Source of the DNA: Butyrivibrio sp. Su6
GTDB lineage: Bacteria; Bacillota; Clostridia; Lachnospirales; Lachnospiraceae
Reading direction: 5' to 3'
Length of the DNA: 64,000 bases
Assembly (NCBI RefSeq): GCF_900108105.1
Contig: NZ_FNUR01000015.1
Span: forward strand, 23,435-87,434
Below, piece by piece: positions 26,688-36,423 of this stretch. Positions within the stretch are counted from its first letter, which is position 1. Each line of letters opens with the position of its first letter. The notes below the pieces were generated by a model. It made no database searches. It was not told the origin of the DNA and saw nothing but the letters and a program-made list of their open reading frames with translations. A program made the position numbers and the translations under genes.

Positions 26688-27593
26688 ATGAAAAGAATAG
26701 TAAATTTATTGCTTATGGGCTGCATTTTATTATCACTAGTTGGATGCACGGCATCAGAAAGTAATGCTGAAGGGGTAAAAATATCAAATGAAACGGAAGC
26801 TGGTCAAGCTGCAGCAGATAATACTGTTCAATCGGAGCAGGTTACAATTGAAGAAAATGTAGGGGTCGGAAACGTCGATAATGAAAATCAACTCTATGAT
26901 GTTCAGAAGCTTACAACTTTAGATGGCGGTCTTCTAAAGATTGATCCTGATTGTGACTACCACTTTAAATGGGATACTTCTACTATTGAGGAAAACGAAG
27001 ACGGAAGCTTTACAGGTACATTTGATTTTGCATACGTTAGGATACCAGTCGTAATCACTAAAGAGGTGTTTTCAAGCATCGAGGTTGGATGCGAATTGCC
27101 AAAGATTGATCATCTTGCCTATGAATGGGGGGATTTTAAATGTGTGCAGATTCAAGACGGTAAAAAATTTTTTGTAGATAGCTGCTATGATTCTGTTGAT
27201 GAAGCCAAGAGCAATGATTCTTTGACAATATGCTTTGACGAATCATGCAAGGATAGTAAAGGAAATATCTTTGCTTGTGTAGAGGATGAAGAAGAGCCTG
27301 GGGAATACACACAGGATTATGATTATCATGAATTCAATGAGCAGGTTAAAGTGAAAATAGCAGCAAATGCAAAGATAGAATATATAAAGTCCGTTAAAGA
27401 TAACGACCTTACATATGACACTGTTGATTTTAAGACTTTTCTATCAGAGGATATAAAGTCTGATTACGGTAATTTTGCTGAAAGAGAGTGGGGAATGAGT
27501 ACAGACTCGTGGCATGGTACGGGGGAGTTACGTGTTACAGGAAATGAGGCAGGTGAGATAGTGTTTATTGAGGAATTTTGGCCTGCTGGATAA
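26688..27593 (+). CDS. lipoprotein of unknown function
   Basis: A 301-residue lipoprotein with lipobox LVGC (Cys20) and a Ser/Glu/Gln-rich linker, then a beta-rich domain with FKWDTSTIEENEDGSFTGTFDFAYV. ATG 26688 is preferred because TGGAGG at 26677-26682 is its ribosome site; an ATG at 26676 lies over that site. TTGACA at 26634 is a possible -35, without a convincing -10. It precedes an alpha/beta hydrolase gene by 22 bp. Function unknown. Confidence 0.75.
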   Translation: MKRIVNLLLMGCILLSLVGCTASESNAEGVKISNETEAGQAAADNTVQSEQVTIEENVGVGNVDNENQLYDVQKLTTLDGGLLKIDPDCDYHFKWDTSTIEENEDGSFTGTFDFAYVRIPVVITKEVFSSIEVGCELPKIDHLAYEWGDFKCVQIQDGKKFFVDSCYDSVDEAKSNDSLTICFDESCKDSKGNIFACVEDEEEPGEYTQDYDYHEFNEQVKVKIAANAKIEYIKSVKDNDLTYDTVDFKTFLSEDIKSDYGNFAEREWGMSTDSWHGTGELRVTGNEAGEIVFIEEFWPAG

Positions 27594-27615
27594 AAACTGA
27601 TAACGGAGTATTAGT

Positions 27616-28611
27616 GTGAAAAAAATTATAAATAGAATATTAAAAGTAATTGGCATTGTAATTGCTGTGATATTGTTTATCTGCGTTTTGTTTTTTATAT
27701 ATCACAGAGTTACTTGTATTGATGAGGAAAAAAATCATCCATCTCAATTCAGTTTTGTTGAAGTGGGTGGAAAAAGAATTAGCATGCAAATTCAAGGAGA
27801 AGGGGAGCATACAATTGTGCTGCTTCCTGGTCTTGGAACTACTTCTCCAATATATGATTTTGAGCCTTTGGCAGATGAGCTTGCAAAAAATAATCGAGTT
27901 ATTACATATGAGCCATTTGGATATGGTTACAGTGATATTACTGATAAGCCCAGAACAATTGAAAATGAATGTGAGGAACTGAAACAGGCCTTGGATGCTT
28001 CAGGCGTAGAAGGTCCTTATATCTTTATGGCACACTCAGTATATGGGCTTGATAGTATTTATTTTGCAAACAAGTATCCGGAATATGTTGAGGCTGTAGT
28101 TGGCATAGATTGCACAATGCCAGCTATGTTATCCTATTTTGGAGAAGAAGTCCCTGCGGATATGCCGATGGCTATGGATTTGATGAGAATAACGGGACTT
28201 ACAAGACTTTTACAAATGATGAATGAGAATCAGTTTGTATCAGATAATAGTTCAAATCTGTATAGTGAAGAAAATCTGCAAGAGCAGAGAATAATTTCAG
28301 CCAGAATAGAAGCCAATAAAAACGTTATTGAGCAATATAATGATCTGGATAATAAAATAAAAGCAACATTTGATTTGAAATACCCTGATTCAATGCCAAT
28401 TTTGTTCTTTACGACCAATGATGCAGATAAAGAGCAACGTGATGATGGCAAAACAAGCAAGAGTCTATATGAAACCTATATAACGAATCCAGATATTCAA
28501 TCTGTCATAACATATGATGCTTCGCATTATATGCATTGGACAAAGGCAAAAGAGATGTCAGATGATGTGAATGATTTTATAAAAGAGGTTTTTAATGATA
28601 GAAGCAAATAA
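27616..28611 (+). CDS. membrane-anchored alpha/beta hydrolase
   Basis: A 331-residue protein with one N-terminal membrane helix (residues 10-31), then an alpha/beta hydrolase fold. The oxyanion region is LLPGLGTTSP, the nucleophile elbow is MAHSVYGLD (Ser in AHSVYG) and the catalytic His lies in YDASHYMHW. A GTG start at 27616 follows CGGAG. It overlaps the next gene, a CPBP protease, by 17 bp, so they are likely made together. Substrate unknown. Confidence 0.85.
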   Translation: MKKIINRILKVIGIVIAVILFICVLFFIYHRVTCIDEEKNHPSQFSFVEVGGKRISMQIQGEGEHTIVLLPGLGTTSPIYDFEPLADELAKNNRVITYEPFGYGYSDITDKPRTIENECEELKQALDASGVEGPYIFMAHSVYGLDSIYFANKYPEYVEAVVGIDCTMPAMLSYFGEEVPADMPMAMDLMRITGLTRLLQMMNENQFVSDNSSNLYSEENLQEQRIISARIEANKNVIEQYNDLDNKIKATFDLKYPDSMPILFFTTNDADKEQRDDGKTSKSLYETYITNPDIQSVITYDASHYMHWTKAKEMSDDVNDFIKEVFNDRSK

Positions 28612-29416
28612 TGACAAGAAAAGTATTGTTGTTTTTTATGTGATTACCTTACTAATAAGTGCAGTGGTAGAAGGAATCACAATAATTACAGGATGTAGGG
28701 CTACTATTTTGATACTCATGTGGGTTCCGGGAATTGTCGGAATCATATGTAGCAGAGTCTTTTATCCTAAAGCACATGCGTTGGGAGTGAAAAAGTTTAA
28801 GCCACGTTATTTGCTGTTGGCCATACTGATTCCAAATGCTTACCTTATACCTTCTTATATGCTTTCATGGGCAATTTTGAAGGACCCGACAATAGGTGTT
28901 GATGAATTGGCGCAAAGATTTACTAATGGAATCGCATTTGATATTCCGGGAATATGCGTCCTTTTTATAGCATTTATTCCAATGCTGATTCTTAGTATGG
29001 TGACTGCAGCAGGAGAAGAGCTGGGATGGAGAGGCTATGCATTCCCGATCCTGGCCCGTTTATATGGAACCAAAAAAGCTATTCTGATAAATGGTAGTAT
29101 ATGGGCGGTATGGCACATGCCTATAATTCTTAGCGGACAATATCAGGCAAGTGTGAATATAATATATGGACTAATTAGCTTCTTTATAGAAGTAATGATT
29201 TTGACAATGATATTTTGCTGGTCACGAAATTCTAGCGGCAGTGTTATTCCAGCAATTATATTACACGCTTCACACAATTTGGTTGACCAGTCATATTTAC
29301 AGCCGCTTAGTACAAATGCAAACGTCCCATATCTCAGTGGAGAACAGGGGATTATTACCATTATAGTAGGCGCATTAGTGGCAATTGTATTATGGTCAGT
29401 AAAAAATAAGGAGTAA
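28595..29416 (+). CDS. CPBP family intramembrane glutamic protease
   Basis: A 273-residue polytopic membrane protein with seven or so hydrophobic helices. The three CPBP/Abi motifs are present: EELGWRGYAFPIL (EExxxR), the GSIWAVWHMP helix with its conserved His, and the AIILHASHN motif. Members process membrane proteins or peptides and in lactic bacteria are sometimes linked to bacteriocin immunity. Start ATG 28595 lies inside the hydrolase gene. Confidence 0.88.
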   Translation: MIEANNDKKSIVVFYVITLLISAVVEGITIITGCRATILILMWVPGIVGIICSRVFYPKAHALGVKKFKPRYLLLAILIPNAYLIPSYMLSWAILKDPTIGVDELAQRFTNGIAFDIPGICVLFIAFIPMLILSMVTAAGEELGWRGYAFPILARLYGTKKAILINGSIWAVWHMPIILSGQYQASVNIIYGLISFFIEVMILTMIFCWSRNSSGSVIPAIILHASHNLVDQSYLQPLSTNANVPYLSGEQGIITIIVGALVAIVLWSVKNKE

Positions 29417-29475
29417 TATGTAATAATGAATAGAAATAGGTTCGAATAATCTGTAAGAGTTAAGAAGGGATAAAA

Positions 29476-29904
29476 ATGACAGCAGAACAATTATGGAAAC
29501 AATCAGGATTATCAGGAGAATACGAAGCGTGGGCATTTTCTGATGCCCCAGATAAATTGGCAGCACTTGTGTGCGAAGGAACAAAAACAGCAACATGTTC
29601 ATCCTACGACATGTATGCAGTAGAAAATGAACCAATTCCAAAGGTTGGAGAGTACAGCATTATTCTTGATTCTAATGACAATGCAGTTTGTATTGTGCGT
29701 ACAACTAAGATTACAATTTGTCCTTTTAAGGATGTAACTGCAGAGCACGCATATAAAGAGGGCGAAGGCGATAGGAGTCTCGAATACTGGCGTCAGGTTC
29801 ATAAGGAATTCTTAGAGAGCGAACTTGAAACGATTAATATGCCTTTTAGTGAAGAGGCAAAGGTTATTTGTGAAGAGTTTGAATTGGTAAACATAACAGC
29901 ATGA
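29476..29904 (+). CDS. ASCH domain protein
   Basis: A 142-residue soluble protein of the ASCH/PUA-like fold: KLAALVCEGTKTATCSSY and IPKVGEYSIILDSNDNAVCIVRTTKI are the typical GxKxAT-like and beta-barrel motifs. The C-terminal part includes EGEGDRSLEYWRQVH. ASCH proteins bind RNA or nucleosides, and one branch is an amidohydrolase or ribonuclease. Which applies here is not known. Confidence 0.85.
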   Translation: MTAEQLWKQSGLSGEYEAWAFSDAPDKLAALVCEGTKTATCSSYDMYAVENEPIPKVGEYSIILDSNDNAVCIVRTTKITICPFKDVTAEHAYKEGEGDRSLEYWRQVHKEFLESELETINMPFSEEAKVICEEFELVNITA

Positions 29905-29986
29905 GAATGTAGCTCCAAAAATGAGAGTTTGCATTTTTTATGTTTGTTGCAGCCAGATAATTATGATTTAAAGGCATAGAATAATT

Positions 29987-30784
29987 ATGAGTCTAAACAA
30001 AAAAGTAATTACACTTGAAAATGCCTCAAAGGTATATGATGGTAAGTATGTGATAAATAATATTTCACATGAATTTGCCAAAGGAGAATCCATAGCATTA
30101 TGTGGACATAATGGATGTGGCAAAAGTACAATGCTTAAGCTATTAGCTAGCATTGTTTCGTTAAGCTCTGGGAAAATAGTGTATCAAAAGAAACTTAAAT
30201 TCGCTTATGTACCTGAAAAGTTTCCAGGTATGGAAATATCAATGATTGATTATCTTCAAGGCATTGCCAGGATAGAAAGAGTGGATTTTTCGCTAGTGAA
30301 TGAACTGATCAGTGAATTCTACTTGGAATCCATGATCAAAACAAGATTAAACAAACTATCAAAGGGAAGCCTTCAAAAAGTAGGAGTTATTCAGGCTATT
30401 CTTGCACCGAGGGATGTGATTTTTCTTGATGAACCTCTTTCAGGTCAGGATGCAGACTCTCAGAAAATGTTTATAACAAAAATGAATGAATTGAGGAACA
30501 AGGGAGTTACGATCTTCATGGCTTGTCATGAGAAGATGCTGATAAATGAGTTGTCTGACAAGGTCTATACGATAGATAAAGGAAAACTCATGGAAGTAAA
30601 GAACCCAGGAGAGTTACAATATTTGGTCTATGTTAGAAAATGCCCCAAGCTACAAGCTTGGCTTGGTATGAAAAGTAATGGTGATAGGTATGAAATTACG
30701 GTAAAGGAAGCAGTGTTAAAGGAAATGGTGCTAAAACTATACGATGAGGGTTGGGAAATTGTTGGGATTGAGAAACTTGATTGA
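29987..30784 (+). CDS. ABC transporter ATP-binding protein
   Basis: A 265-residue ATPase with Walker A GHNGCGKST, signature LSKGSLQKVGV in place of LSGGQ, Walker B VIFLDEPLSG and the switch His in ACHEKM. The C-terminal 60 residues are an added domain. It is followed by an overlapping membrane-protein gene, so the two probably form a two-component export-type transporter. Substrate unknown. Confidence 0.88.
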   Translation: MSLNKKVITLENASKVYDGKYVINNISHEFAKGESIALCGHNGCGKSTMLKLLASIVSLSSGKIVYQKKLKFAYVPEKFPGMEISMIDYLQGIARIERVDFSLVNELISEFYLESMIKTRLNKLSKGSLQKVGVIQAILAPRDVIFLDEPLSGQDADSQKMFITKMNELRNKGVTIFMACHEKMLINELSDKVYTIDKGKLMEVKNPGELQYLVYVRKCPKLQAWLGMKSNGDRYEITVKEAVLKEMVLKLYDEGWEIVGIEKLD

Positions 30785-31499
30785 AATATATAGATTAAGG
30801 TTAAAAATGCTGAAGAAAAGCTCTACATTAACGATTCCTACAGTTGTCACTCTGATTTTTCTCGGAGCAATGTATTCTGTAGCACCGCATGGTATATGTA
30901 GTAGTTTTTTACTGTCTGCGCTTTTCATATACTTTATATGTCTGTTTCTGTCTATATACTTGAATGGTGAAGAGAATGATATATATGAAGAAACGCTATT
31001 CCTGCATTGTTTGGACATTCATAGCTATTACTTTTCGCGCGAACTGTTATTAATTACATTGGATTTATGCTATACACTTGTGCTGACATTAGTGCCTACG
31101 ATATTGTTTTTGATGGATAATGGCAGATTTAACAGGCAGATGGAACTTGCAGATATTTCATGTGGAGGGGTACATATTTTCATGTGTGGACTCGGGGGTA
31201 TGATGACAGGAGATTTTTTTCACCCAAGAATTCTTAGAAAGAGAAGGGATGCGATAATAGGAGCAATAGCGATTTCCATGCTTGCAGTCTCTAAGGAGGG
31301 ACTTATTGATTGTTCATCAGCATTTAGTATTTTGAACTTTGTACTCCCGCCTATCACTGATGGGCTCAAATCTGTGGGAAGCAATAGTTATTTTGAACCA
31401 AGAGAGATGATGCTGATATGTATGCACTTGGCGGTTTATTGTTTACTAATTATGATAGTAAAAATAAAAATGTTAGAAAAGAAAAAGTTCAGATATTAA
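30744..31499 (+). CDS. ABC transporter permease-like membrane protein
   Basis: A 251-residue hydrophobic protein with about six membrane helices (for example TLTIPTVVTLIFLGAMYSVA and LLITLDLCYTLVLTLVPTILF). No clear permease family is recognised; the partner role comes from the 41-bp overlap with the ATPase gene. The start is uncertain: TTG 30759 or 30762 downstream of GAGGG would avoid most of the overlap. Confidence 0.65.
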   Translation: MRVGKLLGLRNLIEIYRLRLKMLKKSSTLTIPTVVTLIFLGAMYSVAPHGICSSFLLSALFIYFICLFLSIYLNGEENDIYEETLFLHCLDIHSYYFSRELLLITLDLCYTLVLTLVPTILFLMDNGRFNRQMELADISCGGVHIFMCGLGGMMTGDFFHPRILRKRRDAIIGAIAISMLAVSKEGLIDCSSAFSILNFVLPPITDGLKSVGSNSYFEPREMMLICMHLAVYCLLIMIVKIKMLEKKKFRY

Positions 31500-31519
31500 T
31501 ATATAGATGAGGAAATATC

Positions 31520-32260
31520 ATGGAATATAACGTAAACATTAACGGAATAGATGTTGATGCTGCATATAGCGATGAGACGATAGAAGAGATAGTAAAGCCG
31601 CTTTTAAAGTATATGGCTGACCTGCATGATTCAGAAAAAAGACGCATCCTTGTGATGCTTGCTGCGCCTCCAGGGGCAGGAAAGAGTACATTTGTCAGTT
31701 TCCTTGAATACATGGCAAAAGAACTCATCCCAACCAAAAAGGTACAGGCAGTGGGAATGGATGGATTCCATAGAAGGCAGGAGTATTTAACTTCTCATAC
31801 AACTATAGTTGATGGAAAAGAAATTCCTATGGTTGACATAAAGGGAGCACCTATAACCTTTGATCTTGAAGCGCTAAAAAACAAAATCATAGAATTAAAA
31901 GAAAATGCTGTATGTAAGTGGCCTGAGTACAACAGAATGCTCCATAATCCGGTTGAAGATGCAATCACTATAGATGGCGATATAGTTCTTCTTGAGGGCA
32001 ATTACCTTCTACTTGATGATGATGGCTGGCGTGACATTTCTGAGTATGCGGACTATACTATTTCAATGACAGCAGAACCCCAGATGCTTCGCAAAAGGCT
32101 GATCGACAGAAAAACAGCCAGCGGCAATAAAAGAGAGAAAGCTGAAAAGTTTGTGGATTTTAGCGATATGGCAAATGTGAAGATCTGCCTCGAACACAGC
32201 AAAAGAGCTGACATGGAGATTAGAATCGATGCTTCTGGGAATCTGGATCTAATTGAATGA
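31520..32260 (+). CDS. P-loop nucleoside/nucleotide kinase family protein
   Basis: A 246-residue kinase of the uridine kinase/pantothenate kinase-like group. Walker A is AAPPGAGKST, the lid and substrate region has VGMDGFHRRQEYL, and the second strand has VLLEGNYLLLDDDGW. These are hallmark motifs of the FrvA/Yfh7-like phosphotransferases. The true substrate (nucleoside, sugar or vitamin) is not known. It is followed by ybaK 20 bp later. Confidence 0.85.
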   Translation: MEYNVNINGIDVDAAYSDETIEEIVKPLLKYMADLHDSEKRRILVMLAAPPGAGKSTFVSFLEYMAKELIPTKKVQAVGMDGFHRRQEYLTSHTTIVDGKEIPMVDIKGAPITFDLEALKNKIIELKENAVCKWPEYNRMLHNPVEDAITIDGDIVLLEGNYLLLDDDGWRDISEYADYTISMTAEPQMLRKRLIDRKTASGNKREKAEKFVDFSDMANVKICLEHSKRADMEIRIDASGNLDLIE

Positions 32261-32280
32261 GAAATTGGAGATGATATTTA

Positions 32281-32760
32281 ATGGCCAAAGACGATAAAAC
32301 AAATGTAATGAGAGTTCTTGATGGGAAAAAGATATCCTATAAAAGTCACATGTACGAGCCTGATGCAAGGCTTAGCGGAGAAGAAATAGCCGGGATACTT
32401 GGAGAAGACGCTGATAAGGTTTTTAAAACCCTTGTAACCCAGGGAAAAACAGGTCAGTACTATGTTTTTGTTATTCCGGTAAAAGCGGAGCTTGACCTTA
32501 AAAAAGCTGCGAAAGCAGTATCAGAGAAGTCAGTTTCCATGATACCTCAAAAAGAACTGCTCCCGCTTACAGGATACGTTCATGGTGGATGCTCACCTAT
32601 AGGTATGAAAAAGTCCTTCCCTACGGTTATCCATGAAAGTGCATCAAACTATGAGGAAATATTCTTTTCAGCCGGAAAAGTTGGCTACCAGGTGGAAGTT
32701 GCGGTAAAAGATATTGAGAAGGTTGTAAGATACACCTTTGCTGATGTATGTACGGAATAA
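32281..32760 (+). CDS. ybaK: Cys-tRNA(Pro) deacylase, YbaK type
   Basis: A 159-residue editing enzyme that hydrolyses mischarged Cys-tRNA(Pro). Signature motifs are VFKTLVTQGKTGQYYVFVIPV with its catalytic Lys, the helix KAAKAVSEKSV and GYVHGGCSPIGMKK. Full length and soluble. It lies 13 bp upstream of a CobW-type GTPase gene. GGAGATGATATTTA precedes the ATG. Confidence 0.92.
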   Translation: MAKDDKTNVMRVLDGKKISYKSHMYEPDARLSGEEIAGILGEDADKVFKTLVTQGKTGQYYVFVIPVKAELDLKKAAKAVSEKSVSMIPQKELLPLTGYVHGGCSPIGMKKSFPTVIHESASNYEEIFFSAGKVGYQVEVAVKDIEKVVRYTFADVCTE

Positions 32761-32773
32761 TCGGGATAAAGCT

Positions 32774-33724
32774 ATGGTAAAAATAGATCTGATAACCGGA
32801 TTTCTTGGATCGGGTAAAACAACATTCATAAGAGAATACGCAAAATACCTAATGTCAAAGGGAGAAAAAATCTGCATAATTGAGAATGATTATGGTGCAG
32901 TAAACATTGACATGGTTCTTCTTCAGGATCTTTTAGGGGATAATTGTAACCTTGAGATGATTGTTGGAGGCGACGGAAAAGAAGCTCACAGAAGGCGTTT
33001 TAGGACCAAACTCATTTCCATGGGAATGAGCGGATACGACAGAGTGATCATTGAGCCATCGGGGATTTATGATGCTGATGAGTTTTTTGATGTGCTATAT
33101 GATGAGCCTCTTGATAGATGGTATGAGATTGGAAGTGTCATATCAATCGTTGACGCCGAATCAGTACTGCTTCTTGAAGGAACATCAAAGTACTTGTTTA
33201 TGTCAGAAATAGCATGGGCCGGAAAGCTCCTTATCAGCAAGGTGGATGAAACCACAGATGTCGATCAGATACATGCTTTTATAAATGCAACAATGGAAGA
33301 ATATGGCTGTAGTGCCAGATTTCAGTTAAAAGACATTTATTCAAAAGCCTTTGATAGTTTATCACCGGATGAATTTGACTCCATTGAAAATGCGGGATAT
33401 CGCCGCTCCTCATATGCAAAGATGCAGATAGATGATTCTCAATATCAGCCACTGTTTTATTTTGATGTGGAGATGGGAGAGACGCTTTTAAAAGAAACTG
33501 CCACAAAGCTTCTTAATGATGAAAAAGCAGGAAAAGTGATCAGAATAAAAGGCTTTGTTAAAACCTCAGATTCTGCGCAGGTTGAAATAAATGCAACGCA
33601 AAAAGAAATAAAGATAGAGCCGGTTACCAGCAGCAGAAATGCCATTATTATAATCGGAGAGCATCTCGATAAAGCCTATATAAATGAAATATGGAAAGAC
33701 TACTGCTCGGTTGTTTCGCTGTAA
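32774..33724 (+). CDS. CobW/G3E-type GTP-binding protein lacking the cysteine motif
   Basis: A 316-residue G3E GTPase: Walker A GFLGSGKTT, Walker B-type VIIEPSGIYD, and the guanine-recognition-like SKVD. The relatives I recall have a Cys-x-x-x-Cys metal site just before HRRRFKTKLI, but here the same place reads GGDGKEAHRRRF, with no cysteine. A C-terminal CobW_C-like region follows. Family members deliver metal ions or cofactors; loss of the cysteines suggests a changed or lost metal site. ATG 32774 was preferred over ATG 32738, which overlaps ybaK. Confidence 0.8.
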   Translation: MVKIDLITGFLGSGKTTFIREYAKYLMSKGEKICIIENDYGAVNIDMVLLQDLLGDNCNLEMIVGGDGKEAHRRRFRTKLISMGMSGYDRVIIEPSGIYDADEFFDVLYDEPLDRWYEIGSVISIVDAESVLLLEGTSKYLFMSEIAWAGKLLISKVDETTDVDQIHAFINATMEEYGCSARFQLKDIYSKAFDSLSPDEFDSIENAGYRRSSYAKMQIDDSQYQPLFYFDVEMGETLLKETATKLLNDEKAGKVIRIKGFVKTSDSAQVEINATQKEIKIEPVTSSRNAIIIIGEHLDKAYINEIWKDYCSVVSL

Positions 33725-33738
33725 TAAATCAAAAAAGT

Positions 33739-34680
33739 ATGAAATCAACAATAATAGAGTCGGATCTTAATAGAATTAAAGAATATACCTCCTGCACACT
33801 TTGTCCCAGAAACTGCCGGGTAGACAGAACAAGTACTCAAGGCTTTTGCAGAGAAAAAGCTACGCTTCACGTGAGTCGCGCCGCCCTTCATATGTGGGAA
33901 GAACCATGCATATCAGGCACAAGCGGTTCGGGGACAGTTTTCTTTTCAGGCTGCAATATGGGCTGTGTATTTTGCCAGAACAAAAAGATCAGTCGCGGAG
34001 AAGTAGGTAAATACATCTCTCCACAAAGGCTTGTGGATATCTTCTTTGAATTACAGGAAAAAGGTGCAAACAACATCAACCTTGTAACTGCTGATATGTT
34101 CATCCCCACAGTGAAAAGAGCTATCGAATGTGCCAAAGACCAAAAGCTTAAAATCCCATTTTTGCTAAATACAGCATCATACATAAATGTTGAGACTTTA
34201 AAGAGCTTAGAAGGTCTCATAGATATTTACCTTCCGGATTTTAAGTACATCAAAAATGAAGATGCGATAAGATACAGCAGAGCTCCGGGATATGTAGAGG
34301 CTGCCAAGGCAGCAATAGATGAGATGGTAAGGCAGCAGCCAGGGTGCCTGTTCTGGGACGATGAACAAGGCCAGCACCTGATGAAGAAGGGCGTTATCGT
34401 AAGGCATCTTTTGATGCCCGGCAAAGTTATCCAGGCCAAGATGATAATCAAATATCTCTATGAAAAATATGGAGATAGTATATACATTAGTCTTATGAAT
34501 CAGTTTACGCCAAATGGGGAATTACAGGATTATCCTGAGATAGACAGGAAAGTCAGTGGAAGTGAATATCACAGCCTCATAAAGTATGCAGAAAACATGG
34601 GGCTTACCAATGGCTTTATCCAGGTTGGAGAGACTGCAAGCGAAAGCTTTATACCAAATTTTAACTGCGAAGGAGTGTAA
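33739..34680 (+). CDS. radical SAM protein, PflX-type activating-enzyme homologue
   Basis: A 313-residue enzyme of the COG1313/PflX type. Two Cys clusters appear at the N-terminus (CTLCPRNC and GFCREK), followed by the radical SAM cluster CNMGCVFC that binds [4Fe-4S] and SAM. Later motifs are NINLVTADMFIPT and YLPDFKYIKNEDA. Its glycyl-radical or other substrate is unknown. The track-favoured longer start overlaps the previous gene; ATG 33739 leaves a 14-bp gap. Confidence 0.85.
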   Translation: MKSTIIESDLNRIKEYTSCTLCPRNCRVDRTSTQGFCREKATLHVSRAALHMWEEPCISGTSGSGTVFFSGCNMGCVFCQNKKISRGEVGKYISPQRLVDIFFELQEKGANNINLVTADMFIPTVKRAIECAKDQKLKIPFLLNTASYINVETLKSLEGLIDIYLPDFKYIKNEDAIRYSRAPGYVEAAKAAIDEMVRQQPGCLFWDDEQGQHLMKKGVIVRHLLMPGKVIQAKMIIKYLYEKYGDSIYISLMNQFTPNGELQDYPEIDRKVSGSEYHSLIKYAENMGLTNGFIQVGETASESFIPNFNCEGV

Positions 34681-34681
34681 T

Positions 34682-34728
34682 ATCTTGAATACATCATTCA
34701 AGAATTCATAATCCTCCGCAGTTTTTTT
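34682..34728. terminator. hairpin between converging radical SAM and GGDEF genes
   Basis: CTTGAAT pairs with ATTCAAG across ACATC; a run of nine T residues lies about 20 bases further. The separation makes this only a possible terminator. Confidence 0.4.
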
Positions 34729-36423
34729 TTACAGTCTTGCATGAATACCAAGCTGCTCGTGCATGATCTTCTTATTCTCATACATTCTTTGATCAGCCAA
34801 AAGATATACTTCGTGAGGGTTGTTTTCCTCAAACTCATGAAGAAATGCAAATCCTGTCGCTACACTTCTCTTGTATTCAGAATAGAGCGCATTCATAACA
34901 TTCAGAGCGCTGATCATTCTGTCGATCATTGAAGGAATGTCCTTGGTAGAAGAGTTCTTAACAATAGCAATAAATTCATCTCCGCCAATTCTGGCACAGA
35001 AGTCATTTTCACCAAAAGTAGTAGAAATTACCTTTGCAAAATCTTTGATGTATTTGTCACCGGTTGGATGACCGAATTTATCATTTACAAGTTTTAGACC
35101 ATTAAGGTCGATGCTGATGATGCAGTAGTCGTTGGTCTCATTTTTTAACTCCTCAAGCTCTTTATCTGCCTTGGCTCTGTTAGGAAGATTGGTCAGACCA
35201 TCGGCATAGGCAAGGTGTGACAAAGAGTCATGTTCCTGACGCTGGGCATAGTTCCAGGTGATAAATACAAGGTAATTTGCCAACATCGAAACTACGAGTA
35301 TAAGGTAACCAAAACATATGATGGTGCGATTAAGCACATGCAAGCTTCTGATGTTGTAGAGCTCGCCAAGATACGACAGGAAATGGATAAAAAGAGTAAT
35401 CGCAAAACCTGTAATACCATTCATCTGTATCATTCCGGACTTGGAAATATCATGTTTTTTGAGGTTTTTATTAAGAAACCATATAGTCACTACCAAACCG
35501 AATATTGCGTCGGCATAATAAAATGGCCTTGTTGTGCGCAGATGAATGTTGAAAGCGTAGTGCAGCAAATACTGAAAGGCAGGAATAATGCAGCTTATGA
35601 TGGCTATAGCATAAAACATTGCTTTTCGCGTTATTTTCTGTATAGAAAGCTGTATCAGGTAAAAATACGGAACTATCATATATAGCGTGAAAAATTCAAT
35701 CTGCGTTTCCAATGGAGTGTTGTAAAAAAGTGAAAACAGATTGTAATAGCTCAAAAGCCAGGCGCCGAGATTCATACATAGAAATGATTCCAGAATCTGG
35801 GCCTTACTGTTTGGAATAGCGGCAGAGAAAATAAGTGACATAAACAGGTAAGTTATGCCGAAAATGAACATGAATACACCTGTTGCAATAACTACAATAT
35901 TGTCATGGATCAGTTTTGCCTTTAAATCTTCATTACTTCCAAATAGCGGAACCTCATAATTTTTCGCAGCATTGTGCTCACATACGGTCAGCTTCAGAGT
36001 CAGCTCTTTTCCCTGATACTCTCTTGGAAGTGTGATGAAATTGTAGTGCTTACCGATAAAAGAAACTGAGTCATACAGATCAAGCGCATATTCATAGACC
36101 AAAAGGTCGTCCACATAACATTCAACTGTTGTGTATTTGCTGCGCCACATAATAGCCGGGAATGGAAGGAAGCCTAAATCCGGAAGAGTAGTCTTGAAAG
36201 TTAGCTTATCCCCTCGCTCCAAAGGAGCAGATAACAGTTTATAAAACTGCTTAATTTCCTGATCTTCATATTTGGTACCGTTTATATCAATTTCCCAGCC
36301 ATCTGCGAGAAGTGCCATTTTAGATTTAGGTGAAAATGAAAAGAAAATATGGCATACGATCTCGATTGCAATAAGGACTGAAAACGCGCATATAAGAGGA
36401 ATCAAATGCTGTTTATGCTTCAT
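34729..36423 (-). CDS. membrane diguanylate cyclase (7TM sensor, GGDEF)
   Basis: A 564-residue protein with an N-terminal membrane helix, an extracytoplasmic domain of about 160 residues, seven or so membrane helices (residues 185-400) and a C-terminal GGDEF domain. The active site reads CARIGGDEFIAIV, and DLNGLKLVNDKFGHPTGD precedes it, so it should make cyclic-di-GMP. The inhibitory RxxD site five residues upstream is missing (GEND instead). It overlaps the next GGDEF gene on the left by 11 bp and shares its architecture: a tandem duplication. Confidence 0.9.
   Translation of the reverse strand: MKHKQHLIPLICAFSVLIAIEIVCHIFFSFSPKSKMALLADGWEIDINGTKYEDQEIKQFYKLLSAPLERGDKLTFKTTLPDLGFLPFPAIMWRSKYTTVECYVDDLLVYEYALDLYDSVSFIGKHYNFITLPREYQGKELTLKLTVCEHNAAKNYEVPLFGSNEDLKAKLIHDNIVVIATGVFMFIFGITYLFMSLIFSAAIPNSKAQILESFLCMNLGAWLLSYYNLFSLFYNTPLETQIEFFTLYMIVPYFYLIQLSIQKITRKAMFYAIAIISCIIPAFQYLLHYAFNIHLRTTRPFYYADAIFGLVVTIWFLNKNLKKHDISKSGMIQMNGITGFAITLFIHFLSYLGELYNIRSLHVLNRTIICFGYLILVVSMLANYLVFITWNYAQRQEHDSLSHLAYADGLTNLPNRAKADKELEELKNETNDYCIISIDLNGLKLVNDKFGHPTGDKYIKDFAKVISTTFGENDFCARIGGDEFIAIVKNSSTKDIPSMIDRMISALNVMNALYSEYKRSVATGFAFLHEFEENNPHEVYLLADQRMYENKKIMHEQLGIHARL

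Noticed and set aside
35230..35685. Plus-strand 151-residue frame inside the GGDEF gene
   Set aside because: It lies wholly antisense to a well-supported membrane protein gene and has no ribosome site.
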